Virus record (IMG/VR): IMGVR_UViG_3300014819_000063
Span: 1-25,442 of that record
Strand: one strand, 5' to 3'
Length of the DNA stretch: 25,442 bases
From: a virus
Under the pieces are notes generated by a model. It did no database searches. It was given only the letters and a program-made list of their open reading frames with translations, and was not told where the DNA came from. Below are positions 1 to 6,129 of the stretch, one piece after another; the first letter of the stretch is position 1; each line of letters starts with the position of its first letter. Position numbers and translations under genes: made by a program.

Positions 1-134
1 TCCTCAACCCGGCCACCAATAATCCGCGCGCCGCGCAGCGGCTCAAGCATCTCACTGATGATGTAATGAACTTCCCGATCCTCTGGCAGAAGCTTCTCGC
101 GCTCCTTCACCAGTGCGTCATGATTGACTGCCAT
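1..134 (-). CDS. Hypothetical protein, 3' end cut off by the window
   Basis: An ATG at 134 opens a frame of at least 44 codons that leaves the window without a stop. The visible N-terminus is charged and looks helical (begins MAVNHDALVKEREKLLPEDR). A purine-rich site (AGGGGG) lies about 6-10 bases upstream. It begins 9 bases after the stop of the preceding gene, so it belongs to the same leftward operon. No family is recognised and the function is unknown. Confidence 0.6.
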   Translation of the reverse strand, partial: MAVNHDALVKEREKLLPEDREVHYIISEMLEPLRGARIIGGRVE

Positions 135-143
135 ACCTACCCC

Positions 144-332
144 CTACTGCTGTGCTACCGGCACAACGATCTCGTCCTCGGGTGAGAACTGATCGACCGG
201 AGCGAGTTCTGCGGTATACACTACCTCGACGCCATACGGCGTGTCAAGTAGGGTAGGCCAATCCCAGTTTGCCGGATGATCTGCGCGCTCGTCCGCTTCG
301 ATAGACAAGCTCACCAAGTATGTTCGCGCCAT
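144..332 (-). CDS. Small acidic hypothetical protein (62 aa)
   Basis: The ATG at 332 follows a strong ribosome binding site (TAGGAGGAAGTT). The product is acidic with no Cys and no membrane segment. It starts with a beta-strand-like stretch (ARTYLVSLSIEADE), and the Trp/Pro-rich middle is followed by more strand-like sequence (VEVVYTAEL). This pattern suits a small beta-rich protein but no family is recognised. It sits in a leftward operon of small accessory phage genes, typically expressed early. Function unknown. Confidence 0.7.
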   Translation of the reverse strand: MARTYLVSLSIEADERADHPANWDWPTLLDTPYGVEVVYTAELAPVDQFSPEDEIVVPVAQQ

Positions 333-365
333 AACTTCCTCCTACACTACACGGCAACTGCCGTA

Positions 366-563
366 CTACTGAGTATCTCCCTCTGATGTCATCTTGTCAA
401 GTACGAACGCAAACCGGAATGGCGTCTTGCTCCTGGGCTTATGTGCGGCCTTACACTCCTCACATACCCACGCGCCGTTCGGGTCGGGTACAAGGCCGTG
501 CCTGATGTTGTTCGGACACTTTGGGCCTGGACCTGATTCCCACTCGCTAGTTTTTTTGGCCAC
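366..563 (-). CDS. Small Cys/His protein, possible zinc knuckle (65 aa)
   Basis: GTG start at 563 with a purine-rich site (GAGGAC) just upstream, overlapping the end of the preceding gene by 17 bases. C16 and H22 precede a C34-x2-C37 pair (CEEC), a spacing compatible with one zinc site. The rest is basic and polar. It resembles many short phage zinc-finger proteins of unknown role. Function is not known; zinc binding is inferred from the motif only. Confidence 0.65.
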   Translation of the reverse strand: MAKKTSEWESGPGPKCPNNIRHGLVPDPNGAWVCEECKAAHKPRSKTPFRFAFVLDKMTSEGDTQ

Positions 564-774
564 GCTCGTCCTCTTCGATTCGCTCGATTACTCGGCGCAT
601 AAAGTCGGCACCGGCTTCCTGAGCCTCAGCTACAAGGTCGCGGTATACGGTGTCAATAAAGTGCTCGCATTTTTCTACCGGCCAGTCCGGTCGAATCTGC
701 CGCACATTCTCTACCCCAAAGTTCACGGTGATCGAGACGACCTGGAGGTTGCGCTTTACTTCTTCTTCGCTCAT
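547..774 (-). CDS. Hypothetical helical protein (75 aa)
   Basis: The reading frame is open further upstream, but the start at 774 is preferred because its ATG lies one base past the TGA of the preceding gene (776-778), the usual arrangement for translational coupling. No strong ribosome binding site is visible. The product begins MSEEEVKRNLQVV and ends in a long charged helix (residues about 45-75). No known domain is recognised. Confidence 0.65.
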   Translation of the reverse strand: MSEEEVKRNLQVVSITVNFGVENVRQIRPDWPVEKCEHFIDTVYRDLVAEAQEAGADFMRRVIERIEEDERGQKN

Positions 775-775
775 C

Positions 776-1045
776 TCACTCACTTGGTACCACCAGTCGG
801 CAGTTATCGAACCCCCGGGAGCACATCCCCGGCTCATGCTGATATGGCTCGCTAATAGCTGCGCCGCATGAAAGGCACCAATCACCACACGGGCAGAACT
901 CGTCCGAGGCAAAGACCGCATAGGGCGCATTACCCTCGGAGTCTAGGGCCGTCGTAGTGAGCTCTTCGCCGAACCGGGACTCGGCACAAGGGACACAGTG
1001 AATCCCCGCCTCATAGGTATAGGCCTTGACTTCCCACGCCTTCAT
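776..1045 (-). CDS. Cys-rich protein, zinc-ribbon-like (89 aa)
   Basis: The chosen start is the ATG at 1045, which shares its A with the TAA of the 20-codon gene upstream (TAATG), indicating coupling. Cysteines fall in pairs: C17-x2-C20, C51-x-C53, C57-x2-C60, then C75 and C82. This suits two zinc sites. No family is recognised. It is one of many short Cys-rich proteins in this phage. Zinc binding is inferred; function unknown. Confidence 0.7.
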   Translation of the reverse strand: MKAWEVKAYTYEAGIHCVPCAESRFGEELTTTALDSEGNAPYAVFASDEFCPCGDWCLSCGAAISEPYQHEPGMCSRGFDNCRLVVPSE

Positions 1046-1107
1046 TAGAAAAACCATCCCAACACGATGAGGAAGAAAAAGAGTTTCATCCCAAAACCAA
1101 AATCCAT
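1045..1107 (-). CDS. Tiny hydrophobic membrane peptide (20 aa)
   Basis: A 21-codon frame from ATG 1107 to TAA 1045 reads MDFGFGMKLFFFLIVLGWFF. It is preceded by an excellent ribosome binding site (GTAGGAGGTAATC) that overlaps the stop of the gene upstream. Its TAA overlaps the next ATG. Residues 8-20 form one hydrophobic segment, so the product should insert in the membrane. It also serves to couple translation to the downstream gene. Function unknown. Confidence 0.6.
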   Translation of the reverse strand: MDFGFGMKLFFFLIVLGWFF

Positions 1108-1116
1108 GATTACCTC

Positions 1117-1437
1117 CTACGGCTGCTCAATAGTAGATTCGCAGTATACCAGACCATACGATTCGGGGTCGTGGCCAATCCGCGACTCAAGCGTGAGGGC
1201 CGGCATACTGACCTTCCGGACGCTCTCGCCGCAGTCGTGGCAGCGGATCTCCGTGATCTCTGGGTAGGCGTACTCCTCCGGGTTATGGACGACGCCAATC
1301 TGCGTCTTACTGCCTTCGCCCATAATCGAGCAGACGACCTCGAGCATCCCATAGAAGTAGACGCCATCCCACCATTCGTTCGACGCCCGGGTCTTCCCGG
1401 AGCACCCCTTATGGAGATAGGTCTTAAAGTTGCTCAT
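1117..1437 (-). CDS. Hypothetical protein with CxxC motif (106 aa)
   Basis: ATG 1437 overlaps the TGA of the upstream gene (ATGA), so the two are translationally coupled. The protein has a Trp/Tyr-rich segment (residues 20-33) and a C66-x2-C69 pair (CHDCG) after an early C12, C36 and before C99, which could hold a structural zinc. No family is recognised. Second gene of the leftward operon. Confidence 0.7.
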   Translation of the reverse strand: MSNFKTYLHKGCSGKTRASNEWWDGVYFYGMLEVVCSIMGEGSKTQIGVVHNPEEYAYPEITEIRCHDCGESVRKVSMPALTLESRIGHDPESYGLVYCESTIEQP

Positions 1438-1685
1438 GAGGCCCTCTCAAGCTCGTGCGCCTTGTCGGTCGCGTCCATGCCGACACCGGTAAGCCGCTGC
1501 ACTTCTGGGACATCGCCCTCTTCCTGGTAGATCCTGAGCGCATCCCCATAGGCAATACACGCATCAAGGTAGCTCCGCATCGCCTCTGGATTCTCGGTCT
1601 GCTGTGCCTGCGTAAACGCATAGGCACCCCGAGCGGCCAAGAACCCCTCGAGCATTCCATTTTCGTACTTCTGTCCGGTTGCCAT
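1434..1685 (-). CDS. Hypothetical helical protein, first gene of the leftward operon (83 aa)
   Basis: The frame stays open upstream of 1685, but this start is chosen because GTAGTAGGAGGTACTGGT lies directly before it and the promoter start site (about 1719) excludes most of the longer version. The product is largely helical and acidic, with a central segment typical of small TPR-like or coiled helices (residues 30-55), but no family is recognised. It is the first gene after the promoter at 1726-1754. Confidence 0.7.
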   Translation of the reverse strand: MATGQKYENGMLEGFLAARGAYAFTQAQQTENPEAMRSYLDACIAYGDALRIYQEEGDVPEVQRLTGVGMDATDKAHELERAS

Positions 1686-1705
1686 ACCAGTACCTCCTAC
1701 TACAC

Positions 1706-1719
1706 ACCCCAAGTGGGGT
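1706..1719 (-). promoter_or_regulatory. Hairpin at the predicted 5' end of the leftward transcript
   Basis: ACCCC-AAGT-GGGGT is a 5-bp inverted repeat with a 4-base loop. It begins 7 bases past the -10 hexamer, where transcription should start, and ends 6 bases before the ribosome binding site. Such 5'-terminal stems are known to protect phage mRNAs from decay, and a repressor site is the alternative. The rightward operon at 4109-4123 has the same layout. Confidence 0.5.
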
Positions 1720-1725
1720 GGTGAT

Positions 1726-1754
1726 ACCATAGGGGATAGAGAGCCGGCCGTCAA
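1726..1754 (-). promoter_or_regulatory. Sigma70-type promoter for the leftward operon
   Basis: On the minus strand TTGACG (1754-1749) and TATGGT (1731-1726) are separated by exactly 17 bases. It drives the operon 1685-1. The match to consensus and the spacing are good. Confidence 0.7.
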
Positions 1755-1841
1755 ACCTGGCGATGGTTAAGACTCCTTAACCTGCCCAGCGTGCTGCCTG
1801 CGGGTCGATTTGGTGAAGAAACCTGAACAATCCCCCTGGCT

Positions 1842-1977
1842 GGTAAAGAGCTGGAATAAAAGGCCGGAATAACTGCCTGAAATAACTTGCCGGCATAATA
1901 ACTTGTGCGGTAAAGGGCTGGAATAACACGATTATCCCCACTTTTCAAGCAAGGCACAAACGGCCTGGAATAACTCC
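1842..1977. repeat. Degenerate 13-bp tandem repeats with a DnaA-box-like site (candidate origin)
   Basis: Four consecutive 13-bp units of the form CYGGAATAAnnnn start at 1851, 1864, 1877 and 1890 (the last two are degenerate). Two more copies start at 1918 and 1965. Two copies share the longer form GGTAAAGRGCTGGAATAA (1842-1859 and 1909-1926). TTATCCCCA at 1932-1940 matches the DnaA box TTATCCACA at 8 of 9 positions. AT-containing 13-mers and iterons next to DnaA boxes are typical of replication origins. A protein-binding control array is the alternative. Confidence 0.45.
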
Positions 1978-2371
1978 CCACGTGCGACCACCACAAAACC
2001 CCACCTTCACCCACCACCCGAATATCATCTTTACGATTTCTTAACCAAACCACCGCCCAACCCCCAGCTCCCTCAAGAAAACTACCAGCCCCGGTCATAG
2101 CTGGTCATAGCGCAGAGGGGAGATACCAGTCCCCAGCACGAGAACAACCAGCCATGAATGAAGGTGTTCTTCCCTACTAGAAGTCCTTAGTCCTTTCTCT
2201 ATCCCTATGGAGCTTGTACGGCGCCTGCCTCACGGCACCGTGACCCTCATCTCACGACTCAGCCGCCTTCGGCGTCTTCGGGCCGAGCCTGAGGCTCACT
2301 GGCGTAAAAGTCCCCAATAGCAAAATGTAATAACTGCGTGGTACAGTAATTGGTCGGAGGGAGACGCAATC
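1978..2371. other. Non-coding intergenic region
   Basis: No convincing gene was seen on either strand. The left part is C-rich (1980-2080). A 9-bp direct repeat GGTCATAG(C) occurs twice at about 2093-2110. Small hairpins CGCC-TTC-GGCG (2264-2274) and GAGCC-TGA-GGCTC (2285-2297) lie before the next gene, but neither is followed by a T run, so they are not clear terminators. Confidence 0.5.
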
Positions 2372-2491
2372 ATGAAGGAGACTACTATGGGCGATTTTGC
2401 TTGGGCATTTGCAATAGCGATGGGCGTACTGATCCTCATCGAGCAAGCTCGGTACGAGATCAAAGAATCCCGTAAGAATAAGCGGCGCTGA
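2372..2491 (+). CDS. Small membrane protein (39 aa)
   Basis: A 40-codon frame with a ribosome binding site (GGAGGGAGA) 8 bases before ATG 2372. A second ATG at 2387 has its own AAGGAG and could be the true start (34 aa). After a short N-terminus there is one hydrophobic helix (FAWAFAIAMGVLILI) followed by a charged, strongly basic tail (ESRKNKRR). This is the layout of a single-pass membrane peptide with a cytoplasmic tail. Function unknown. Confidence 0.6.
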   Translation: MKETTMGDFAWAFAIAMGVLILIEQARYEIKESRKNKRR

Positions 2492-2499
2492 TCTTGGAT

Positions 2500-2528
2500 T
2501 TGACAGCAGAATATTAAGCGCGTACCAT
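2500..2528 (+). promoter_or_regulatory. Sigma70-type promoter
   Basis: TTGACA (2500-2505), 17 bases, then TACCAT (2523-2528). The -35 is perfect and the -10 matches 4 of 6. Predicted start about 2535, giving a leader of roughly 150 bases before the gene at 2686. Confidence 0.6.
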
Positions 2529-2534
2529 CCCCTT

Positions 2535-2685
2535 GTACCCACCGGGGAACATCAACAACCGGGGAAAAGGGAAGAGCAATCAACCCTCTGCCGGAAGTCG
2601 AACGGTTCGCCATAACCCGGTGGGGCATCATGCCGGTTGAAGCGGGACTCCTACCCCGCCTCCCGGCACCATAGCAGGAGGGTGT
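2535..2685 (+). promoter_or_regulatory. Long structured leader upstream of the 73-aa gene
   Basis: Between the promoter and ATG 2686 there are about 150 bases with strong pairing potential. GCCGGAA (2590-2596) can pair with TCCCGGC (2661-2667) with one mismatch. Inside it, AACC/GGTT-type pairing (2614-2638) and GCGGG/CCCGC (2642-2659) form two further stems. The segment ends ACCA at 2668-2671, 4 bases before GCAGGAGGGTGT. ATG 2630 opens a 14-codon frame ending just before that site. A tRNA was considered, but there is no canonical anticodon or T loop. Possible regulatory leader; identity unknown. Confidence 0.35.
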
Positions 2686-2907
2686 ATGAAGACACGAGAA
2701 CTTAGGAAGCAAGCACGACAGGCCACCAAGGTGCGTGGTCACCGGATTGGTAAGTTCAGCCACCTAAAGGGAACCGGCTGGAATGCTCATAGCGTTGCGG
2801 AGTGTGAGGTCTGCGGTCGTGATGTGGCCGTCTATCCCAACCCAGCTCCAAACGGCATCGACATTGCCGGCGAAGCTGTGGCTGTGAATTGCGGTATCCC
2901 GGCATGA
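2686..2907 (+). CDS. Small basic Cys-containing protein (73 aa)
   Basis: ATG 2686 follows a strong ribosome binding site (AGGAGGGTGT). The first 28 residues are very basic (many Lys/Arg), suggesting nucleic acid contact. A C40-x2-C43 pair and C69 could hold zinc. It is the first gene after the structured leader and overlaps the next gene by ATGA. No family is recognised. Confidence 0.75.
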   Translation: MKTRELRKQARQATKVRGHRIGKFSHLKGTGWNAHSVAECEVCGRDVAVYPNPAPNGIDIAGEAVAVNCGIPA

Positions 2908-3056
2908 ACCCGATGCTCATCCGCAAAGAAGAAACACCAACAAGCGCCATCGCCTGCAAGGACTGCAACGGAACCGCACGAGCCGTTTGGCTTGATGACA
3001 ATGGCGCAACCCCCCTTTGTGACCCTTGCGCTGAGGCGCGGCAGGAGAAGCCTTGA
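2904..3056 (+). CDS. Short zinc-ribbon-like protein (50 aa)
   Basis: ATG 2904 overlaps the previous TGA. The product has two CxxC pairs, C18-x2-C21 (CKDC) and C39-x2-C42 (CDPC), 17 residues apart, the classic spacing of a four-Cys zinc ribbon. Length fits a stand-alone ribbon. Likely binds zinc and possibly DNA or a host protein; the partner is unknown. Confidence 0.7.
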   Translation: MNPMLIRKEETPTSAIACKDCNGTARAVWLDDNGATPLCDPCAEARQEKP

Positions 3057-3457
3057 GCATGGTCCTAAAGATTGCGGCGTTTATTGGGTTGTGGATTGGC
3101 GTGGTAGCAGCCATTCTCATCAACACCCCGGCCAAGGGGACGGACTCATCCAGGTTCTCTGACCAGCTTGTGGCACTTCATGAAGAGGTCTTCTACTGGC
3201 ACGAAAGTATGTACATTGGCGAAGCCAGCACAAATTGGGAGCCGGACTGGCATTGGTACATGGACCTACAAGGCAAGGTTGAGAGGTTCCAGAAGGAGCT
3301 TGGCCGCGCACCTAATAGCCCCTGCGCTAACCAGGCAAGGGCGATTGTTGTTTCAGGCTGGCCGTGGCTTGCCACGAGCCCAGCGGATATTGCGGAGACC
3401 GAACGCCGTTGGAAAAAGGCGTTGTCTCAGTTACCGCTCAAGTGTGGAGAGTTTTAA
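3053..3457 (+). CDS. Membrane-anchored hypothetical protein (about 134 aa)
   Basis: The start is either TTG 3053 (overlaps the previous stop, 6 bases past AGGAGA) or ATG 3059 with a longer spacer; TTG is used here. Residues 4-24 form one hydrophobic helix (LKIAAFIGLWIGVVAAILI), followed by a polar, Trp-rich domain with two Cys near the end. This suits a signal anchor with the domain outside the membrane. No family is recognised. The stop overlaps the next ATG (TAATG). Confidence 0.75.
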   Translation: MSMVLKIAAFIGLWIGVVAAILINTPAKGTDSSRFSDQLVALHEEVFYWHESMYIGEASTNWEPDWHWYMDLQGKVERFQKELGRAPNSPCANQARAIVVSGWPWLATSPADIAETERRWKKALSQLPLKCGEF

Positions 3458-3615
3458 TGAAAGAAAAGCAGTGCAAGAAGTGCAAAGAGTTTTGGCCACC
3501 GGATTCGGAGTTTTTCTCGCCGGTAAAGAGCCTTGTTTGCCGAGCGTGCCGCTCGGAGCAGCGCAGGGAGTTCAAGCGAGCAGCCAAGGAAAGGAAGGCA
3601 GCAGGTGCGAGCTAA
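3457..3615 (+). CDS. Small zinc-finger protein (52 aa)
   Basis: The ATG at 3457 overlaps the previous TAA and is preferred over upstream in-frame ATGs. The product has C6-x2-C9 and C28-x2-C31 followed by a basic helix rich in Arg/Lys. CKKC...CRAC with 18 residues between resembles the small zinc knuckles fused to phage HNH and DNA-binding proteins. Likely nucleic acid binding. Confidence 0.75.
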   Translation: MKEKQCKKCKEFWPPDSEFFSPVKSLVCRACRSEQRREFKRAAKERKAAGAS

Positions 3616-3832
3616 TCGACCAGAAGGAGCGCCGAACAAAGATGAGGTCTTTGCGGCAATCCGGAACCACTTGAATGATTGGAACCAGGCTCCAACAATC
3701 ACCGAGCTGACCACCCAGTTAAACTGCGGCAGGGGCACGGTACAGCGGGCCATTGCCGCGCTAGAGCAGGAGCAGTGGATCATTCGAGACCGGCAGAAGA
3801 CAAGGGGGTTAAAAATTGGACGGATTCGATAA
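3605..3832 (+). CDS. LexA-like winged-helix DNA-binding protein (75 aa)
   Basis: GTG 3605 is chosen because AGGAAGG lies just upstream; the gene overlaps the previous one by 11 bases. Residues about 13-65 resemble the N-terminal DNA-binding domain of LexA: a first helix, then TITELTTQLNCGRGTVQRAI as the helix-turn-helix (compare the PTxxEIA...STVxRxLxxLE pattern), then a wing (WIIRDRQKTRGLKI). No protease or dimerisation domain follows, so it is a stand-alone DNA binder, perhaps a regulator of early genes. Confidence 0.75.
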   Translation: MRANRPEGAPNKDEVFAAIRNHLNDWNQAPTITELTTQLNCGRGTVQRAIAALEQEQWIIRDRQKTRGLKIGRIR

Positions 3833-4076
3833 ACCCAATATTATCCAGTGCGACTTTCGGCCATGGTGCTCCCATTGCAGGAAGCCCATGGACCATGAGC
3901 CACAGGGCAAGTACTGCAGTCCAGAATGTAAAGAGGCGGCAGCCGCCACTGAGCGTCGTTCCCTGGACGAGATTTTGGATGACCGGCTAGAGCAAGCTGC
4001 CCGTTTTAAATTCCTTCGGCCGATCAACCCCGACCCGGTGACCGAAATGGCCAAGGAGCTCAAGCGGAAGATTTGA
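3816..4076 (+). CDS. Zinc-finger hypothetical protein (86 aa)
   Basis: TTG 3816 with a GGGGG site 6-10 bases upstream, overlapping the previous gene by 17 bases. C18-x2-C21 (CSHC) and C34-x3-C38 (CSPEC) form a probable zinc site of the type KYCSPECKE, seen in small treble-clef or CxxC-type zinc proteins. A long charged helix follows (residues 40-86). Its stop lies inside the -35 of the next promoter. Confidence 0.7.
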   Translation: MDGFDKPNIIQCDFRPWCSHCRKPMDHEPQGKYCSPECKEAAAATERRSLDEILDDRLEQAARFKFLRPINPDPVTEMAKELKRKI

Positions 4077-4101
4077 CAAGCTAATATCTATACCCTAGGA
4101 T
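4073..4101 (+). promoter_or_regulatory. Sigma70-type promoter for the 4144-7652 block
   Basis: TTGACA (4073-4078), 17 bases, TAGGAT (4096-4101). The -35 hexamer is perfect and overlaps the stop codon of the upstream gene. Predicted start about 4108. Confidence 0.75.
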
Positions 4102-4108
4102 GCAGATA

Positions 4109-4123
4109 GCGGGGATGTCCCGC
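4109..4123 (+). promoter_or_regulatory. Hairpin at the predicted 5' end of the rightward transcript
   Basis: GCGGG-GATGT-CCCGC (5-6 bp stem) begins 8 bases past the -10, right where transcription should start. It is followed by AGTAGTAGGAGGTA and the ATG. The leftward operon has the same order and nearly the same ribosome-binding segment. Likely protects the mRNA 5' end or acts as an operator. Confidence 0.5.
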
Positions 4124-4143
4124 CTAGTAGTAGGAGGTAGTAA

Positions 4144-4566
4144 ATGAGCTGCACATATTGCGATCCGGCAACAAGCACAGAGATTAAGGTCACTCTTGGT
4201 GTAGGCACCATGGGCGTCTACACGGCCCGAGTCCGCACCGACTACCGGTGGAACGGCTGGCTCTGCCCAGCATTCGATTTCAAGACCGCCCTGCGTGTTG
4301 CGGCGGACACACACATCCTTGCCTCAGAGGTCACCGAAGAAGGCGACCATGGCGACATGGTGGAATTTGCTTCGTATAACGCCCGGTACGGTACGTTTAT
4401 CATGAGCGGCGGCGGTCGCTCGGTGGATGACGAACTTGTGGAGATTAACGCCACGAGCTGCTGTGGGCGCTATGATATTGGAGCAATGAACTGGACGTGG
4501 GTAGAAGATATGCCTGAGCTGGGAGATGAGCCGGAATTTACGGCCACAATCCCCGTGCCAGTCTGA
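4144..4566 (+). CDS. Hypothetical protein (140 aa)
   Basis: ATG 4144 follows AGGAGGTAGTAA, the strongest type of site in this phage. C3-x2-C6 at the N-terminus and a CC pair near residue 108 are the only Cys. The sequence alternates in a way that suggests beta strands (residues 12-35, 75-110), and the C-terminus is acidic. First gene after a strong promoter, so probably abundantly made early in infection. No family recognised. Confidence 0.75.
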   Translation: MSCTYCDPATSTEIKVTLGVGTMGVYTARVRTDYRWNGWLCPAFDFKTALRVAADTHILASEVTEEGDHGDMVEFASYNARYGTFIMSGGGRSVDDELVEINATSCCGRYDIGAMNWTWVEDMPELGDEPEFTATIPVPV

Positions 4567-4580
4567 TAGAAGGAGAAATC

Positions 4581-5135
4581 ATGGCTAAGAAGAAGAAAGT
4601 ACCTGCAACCATCACCGTTCGTAAGTACGACGAAGAGATGGGTGATTCTTACGACGTAGAAGTCAAGAAGGAGCCAGTAAGCAATTGTGAACTGTGCTCG
4701 TGCGCGGGATGCCTTGATAAGCGTTGCTGCGAACATCTGGCGTATTGGGATACCGAGCATGGTCAACCTGCGCGCTACCAGCTTGACCGGCTTGTTCAAG
4801 AAATTAAGAATCGAGATGCTGTAATTGCCAAGTTAAACAAGCACATTGAATACCTTGGGGCCGCTTGCGATCTTGCGCTTGACAGCCTGGAGAAGTCTCA
4901 CATTGGGCCGCACCCGGCAAAAGCATTCATTCACGTAATGAAGACTGCGCTTGAGCACGACGTTGCTCATGTTTGGCGACTGTTTGCAAAGGAAGCGTAC
5001 CTGTGCGAAGCGTGCCGGTGCGACAAGTGCCTGGCCGCCCTCAGGACTGTGTATAGCAATGAGACAAAGAGGCACGGCTACGAAAACGTACCGGAGTGCT
5101 GCGGACATAAGCATGTCTCTGCGCTGCCGTTCTAG
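4581..5135 (+). CDS. Cys-rich protein with two CxxCxCxxC clusters (184 aa)
   Basis: ATG 4581 follows AAGGAG. A basic N-terminus (MAKKKK) and a strand-rich stretch precede cluster 1, C36-x2-C39-S-C41-x2-C44-x4-CC-E-H52. A helical middle (residues 68-135) contains a possible coiled coil. Cluster 2 near the C-terminus reads CEACRCDKC and later CCGH. The first cluster recurs with identical spacing in the gene at 6126. Probably binds two or more zinc ions or another metal centre. No known family is recognised. Confidence 0.75.
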   Translation: MAKKKKVPATITVRKYDEEMGDSYDVEVKKEPVSNCELCSCAGCLDKRCCEHLAYWDTEHGQPARYQLDRLVQEIKNRDAVIAKLNKHIEYLGAACDLALDSLEKSHIGPHPAKAFIHVMKTALEHDVAHVWRLFAKEAYLCEACRCDKCLAALRTVYSNETKRHGYENVPECCGHKHVSALPF

Positions 5136-5144
5136 GGGGAAACG

Positions 5145-5321
5145 ATGATCGAAGTAACTTTTAACTCTTGTTACCAACATGACCCGAAAGTGTTTAGTAG
5201 TGAGTCATTTGCCTGGCACTGCAACGATTGTTTTAACAATGCGGTGCAAGAGCATAAGTGCAAAGACTTTTATTTTTCGGACACCAAAGATTGCGAGCTT
5301 TGCTGGCTCGCAGAAAAGTAG
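5145..5321 (+). CDS. Small Cys-rich protein (58 aa)
   Basis: A 59-codon frame with AGGGGGA 6 bases before ATG 5145, 10 bases after the previous stop. Cys pairs CNDC, CELC and single Cys/His residues (HKC) could form a zinc site. It is lower in GC than its neighbours, as are the following 300 bases. Function unknown. Confidence 0.65.
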   Translation: MIEVTFNSCYQHDPKVFSSESFAWHCNDCFNNAVQEHKCKDFYFSDTKDCELCWLAEK

Positions 5322-5356
5322 GGATACGATGTGTAGCAAATACAAGGGGGTAAGTA

Positions 5357-5635
5357 ATGGTAAGCGTTTGCATTGAAGATCTGTTGCAGCAGGTTACCGA
5401 AGGGTGGAAATTGCAGCACCGTGGAAAGCCAACTGTTAAACTTGTTTACAGCGGTGGCTGGATGCTAAAGATTAATCAGTATGGATTCAACGACAAGTGT
5501 GCAATATGGGGTAAGTCGGATCCTTCACTACAGGTAGCAATTAATTCATTTATGGATGCTTTTAATAAGATTGACAAGCTCTGTGATTGCGGCATGGAGA
5601 ATCCAATTAGGGTTCAATTTGAAAGGGTTTGGTAA
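5357..5635 (+). CDS. Hypothetical protein (92 aa)
   Basis: ATG 5357 follows AGGGGGTAAGTA. The middle reads as beta strands rich in Gly/Trp (VKLVYSGGWMLKINQYGF), then a helix. A CDCG sits near the C-terminus. The AT-rich composition differs from the flanking genes, hinting at separate acquisition. No family recognised. Confidence 0.7.
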   Translation: MVSVCIEDLLQQVTEGWKLQHRGKPTVKLVYSGGWMLKINQYGFNDKCAIWGKSDPSLQVAINSFMDAFNKIDKLCDCGMENPIRVQFERVW

Positions 5636-5641
5636 GTAGAA

Positions 5642-5968
5642 ATGTGCGAGAGGTACAACGGCTGGACTAACTGGGAGACCTGGAACATGGCGCTCTGGAT
5701 TGGTGAAGACCATGACGGGGAGCACATCTTGCTACAGGCCCGGGAAGAGATTGTTGACTTTACCGATGACGAAGTGGTCAATGTGCACGAAGCAACGTCG
5801 TCGCTGGCAAACTGGCTGCGCGACTTTGCCGAAGAGGTGTATCTTGGTCATCTCAATAAGGATGACATCAAGGGGCCCGTGGCGGATGCTATCTACCATA
5901 GCTACTTGCCAAAGATTGAGTGGTATGAGATCGCAAAGCATTATATCGAGGAGGCTGGACAAGAATGA
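5642..5968 (+). CDS. Conserved phage protein of the YNGWTNWETWN type (108 aa)
   Basis: ATG 5642, 6 bases after the previous stop, with only a weak ribosome binding site, so probably coupled. The N-terminal motif YNGWTNWETWNMALWI is the hallmark of a widespread small phage protein family (Pfam DUF7249, recalled, not searched). The rest is helical and acidic with scattered Trp. The role of the family is not known to me. The stop overlaps the next ATG (ATGA). Confidence 0.8.
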   Translation: MCERYNGWTNWETWNMALWIGEDHDGEHILLQAREEIVDFTDDEVVNVHEATSSLANWLRDFAEEVYLGHLNKDDIKGPVADAIYHSYLPKIEWYEIAKHYIEEAGQE

Positions 5969-6129
5969 AGTACGAGATTGCTCAAGACCTTGTAATTGTC
6001 GGAGGCGGCGGGTTCCTGTTTTTAGCCGGAATCATTTCCAAGGAGCCGATTAACACAGTATTGGCCGGAGCATTTTTCCTCTTTGGCCTTGTCGTGCTAT
6101 ATGCAGATGTCCGGAGGAGCATCCGGTGA
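5965..6129 (+). CDS. Two-helix membrane protein (54 aa)
   Basis: ATG 5965 overlaps the previous stop, and GGAGG lies upstream inside that gene. Residues about 8-24 and 31-47 are hydrophobic and separated by a short polar turn (SKEPIN); the C-terminus is basic (DVRRSIR). This predicts a small helical hairpin with both ends in the cytoplasm. Holin-like proteins have this shape, but the location among early genes gives no support for lysis. Function unknown. Confidence 0.65.
   Translation: MKYEIAQDLVIVGGGGFLFLAGIISKEPINTVLAGAFFLFGLVVLYADVRRSIR

Noticed and set aside
394-855. A 153-codon open frame on the plus strand
   Set aside because: It covers two well-supported leftward genes in antisense and has no start signal.
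1751-2098. A 115-codon open frame on the minus strand
   Set aside because: It reads straight through the repeat array and the promoter, has no ribosome binding site and a low-complexity product made of the repeats.
2590-2660. A fluoride riboswitch (partial resemblance: TTCGCCATAAC and GACTCCTAC)
   Set aside because: The conserved GATG before the CCTAC element and the needed pseudoknot partner are missing.
2590-2671. A tRNA gene
   Set aside because: The acceptor-like stem and CCA end are present, but the T loop, D arm and a 7-base anticodon loop are not.
2296-2763. A 155-codon open frame on the minus strand
   Set aside because: It overlaps the small membrane gene, a promoter and the 2686 gene; no ribosome binding site and an implausible product.
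5329-5376. A 15-codon frame (MCSKYKGVSNGKRLH) before 5357
   Set aside because: No ribosome binding site of its own and it overlaps the start of the 5357 gene; probably chance.
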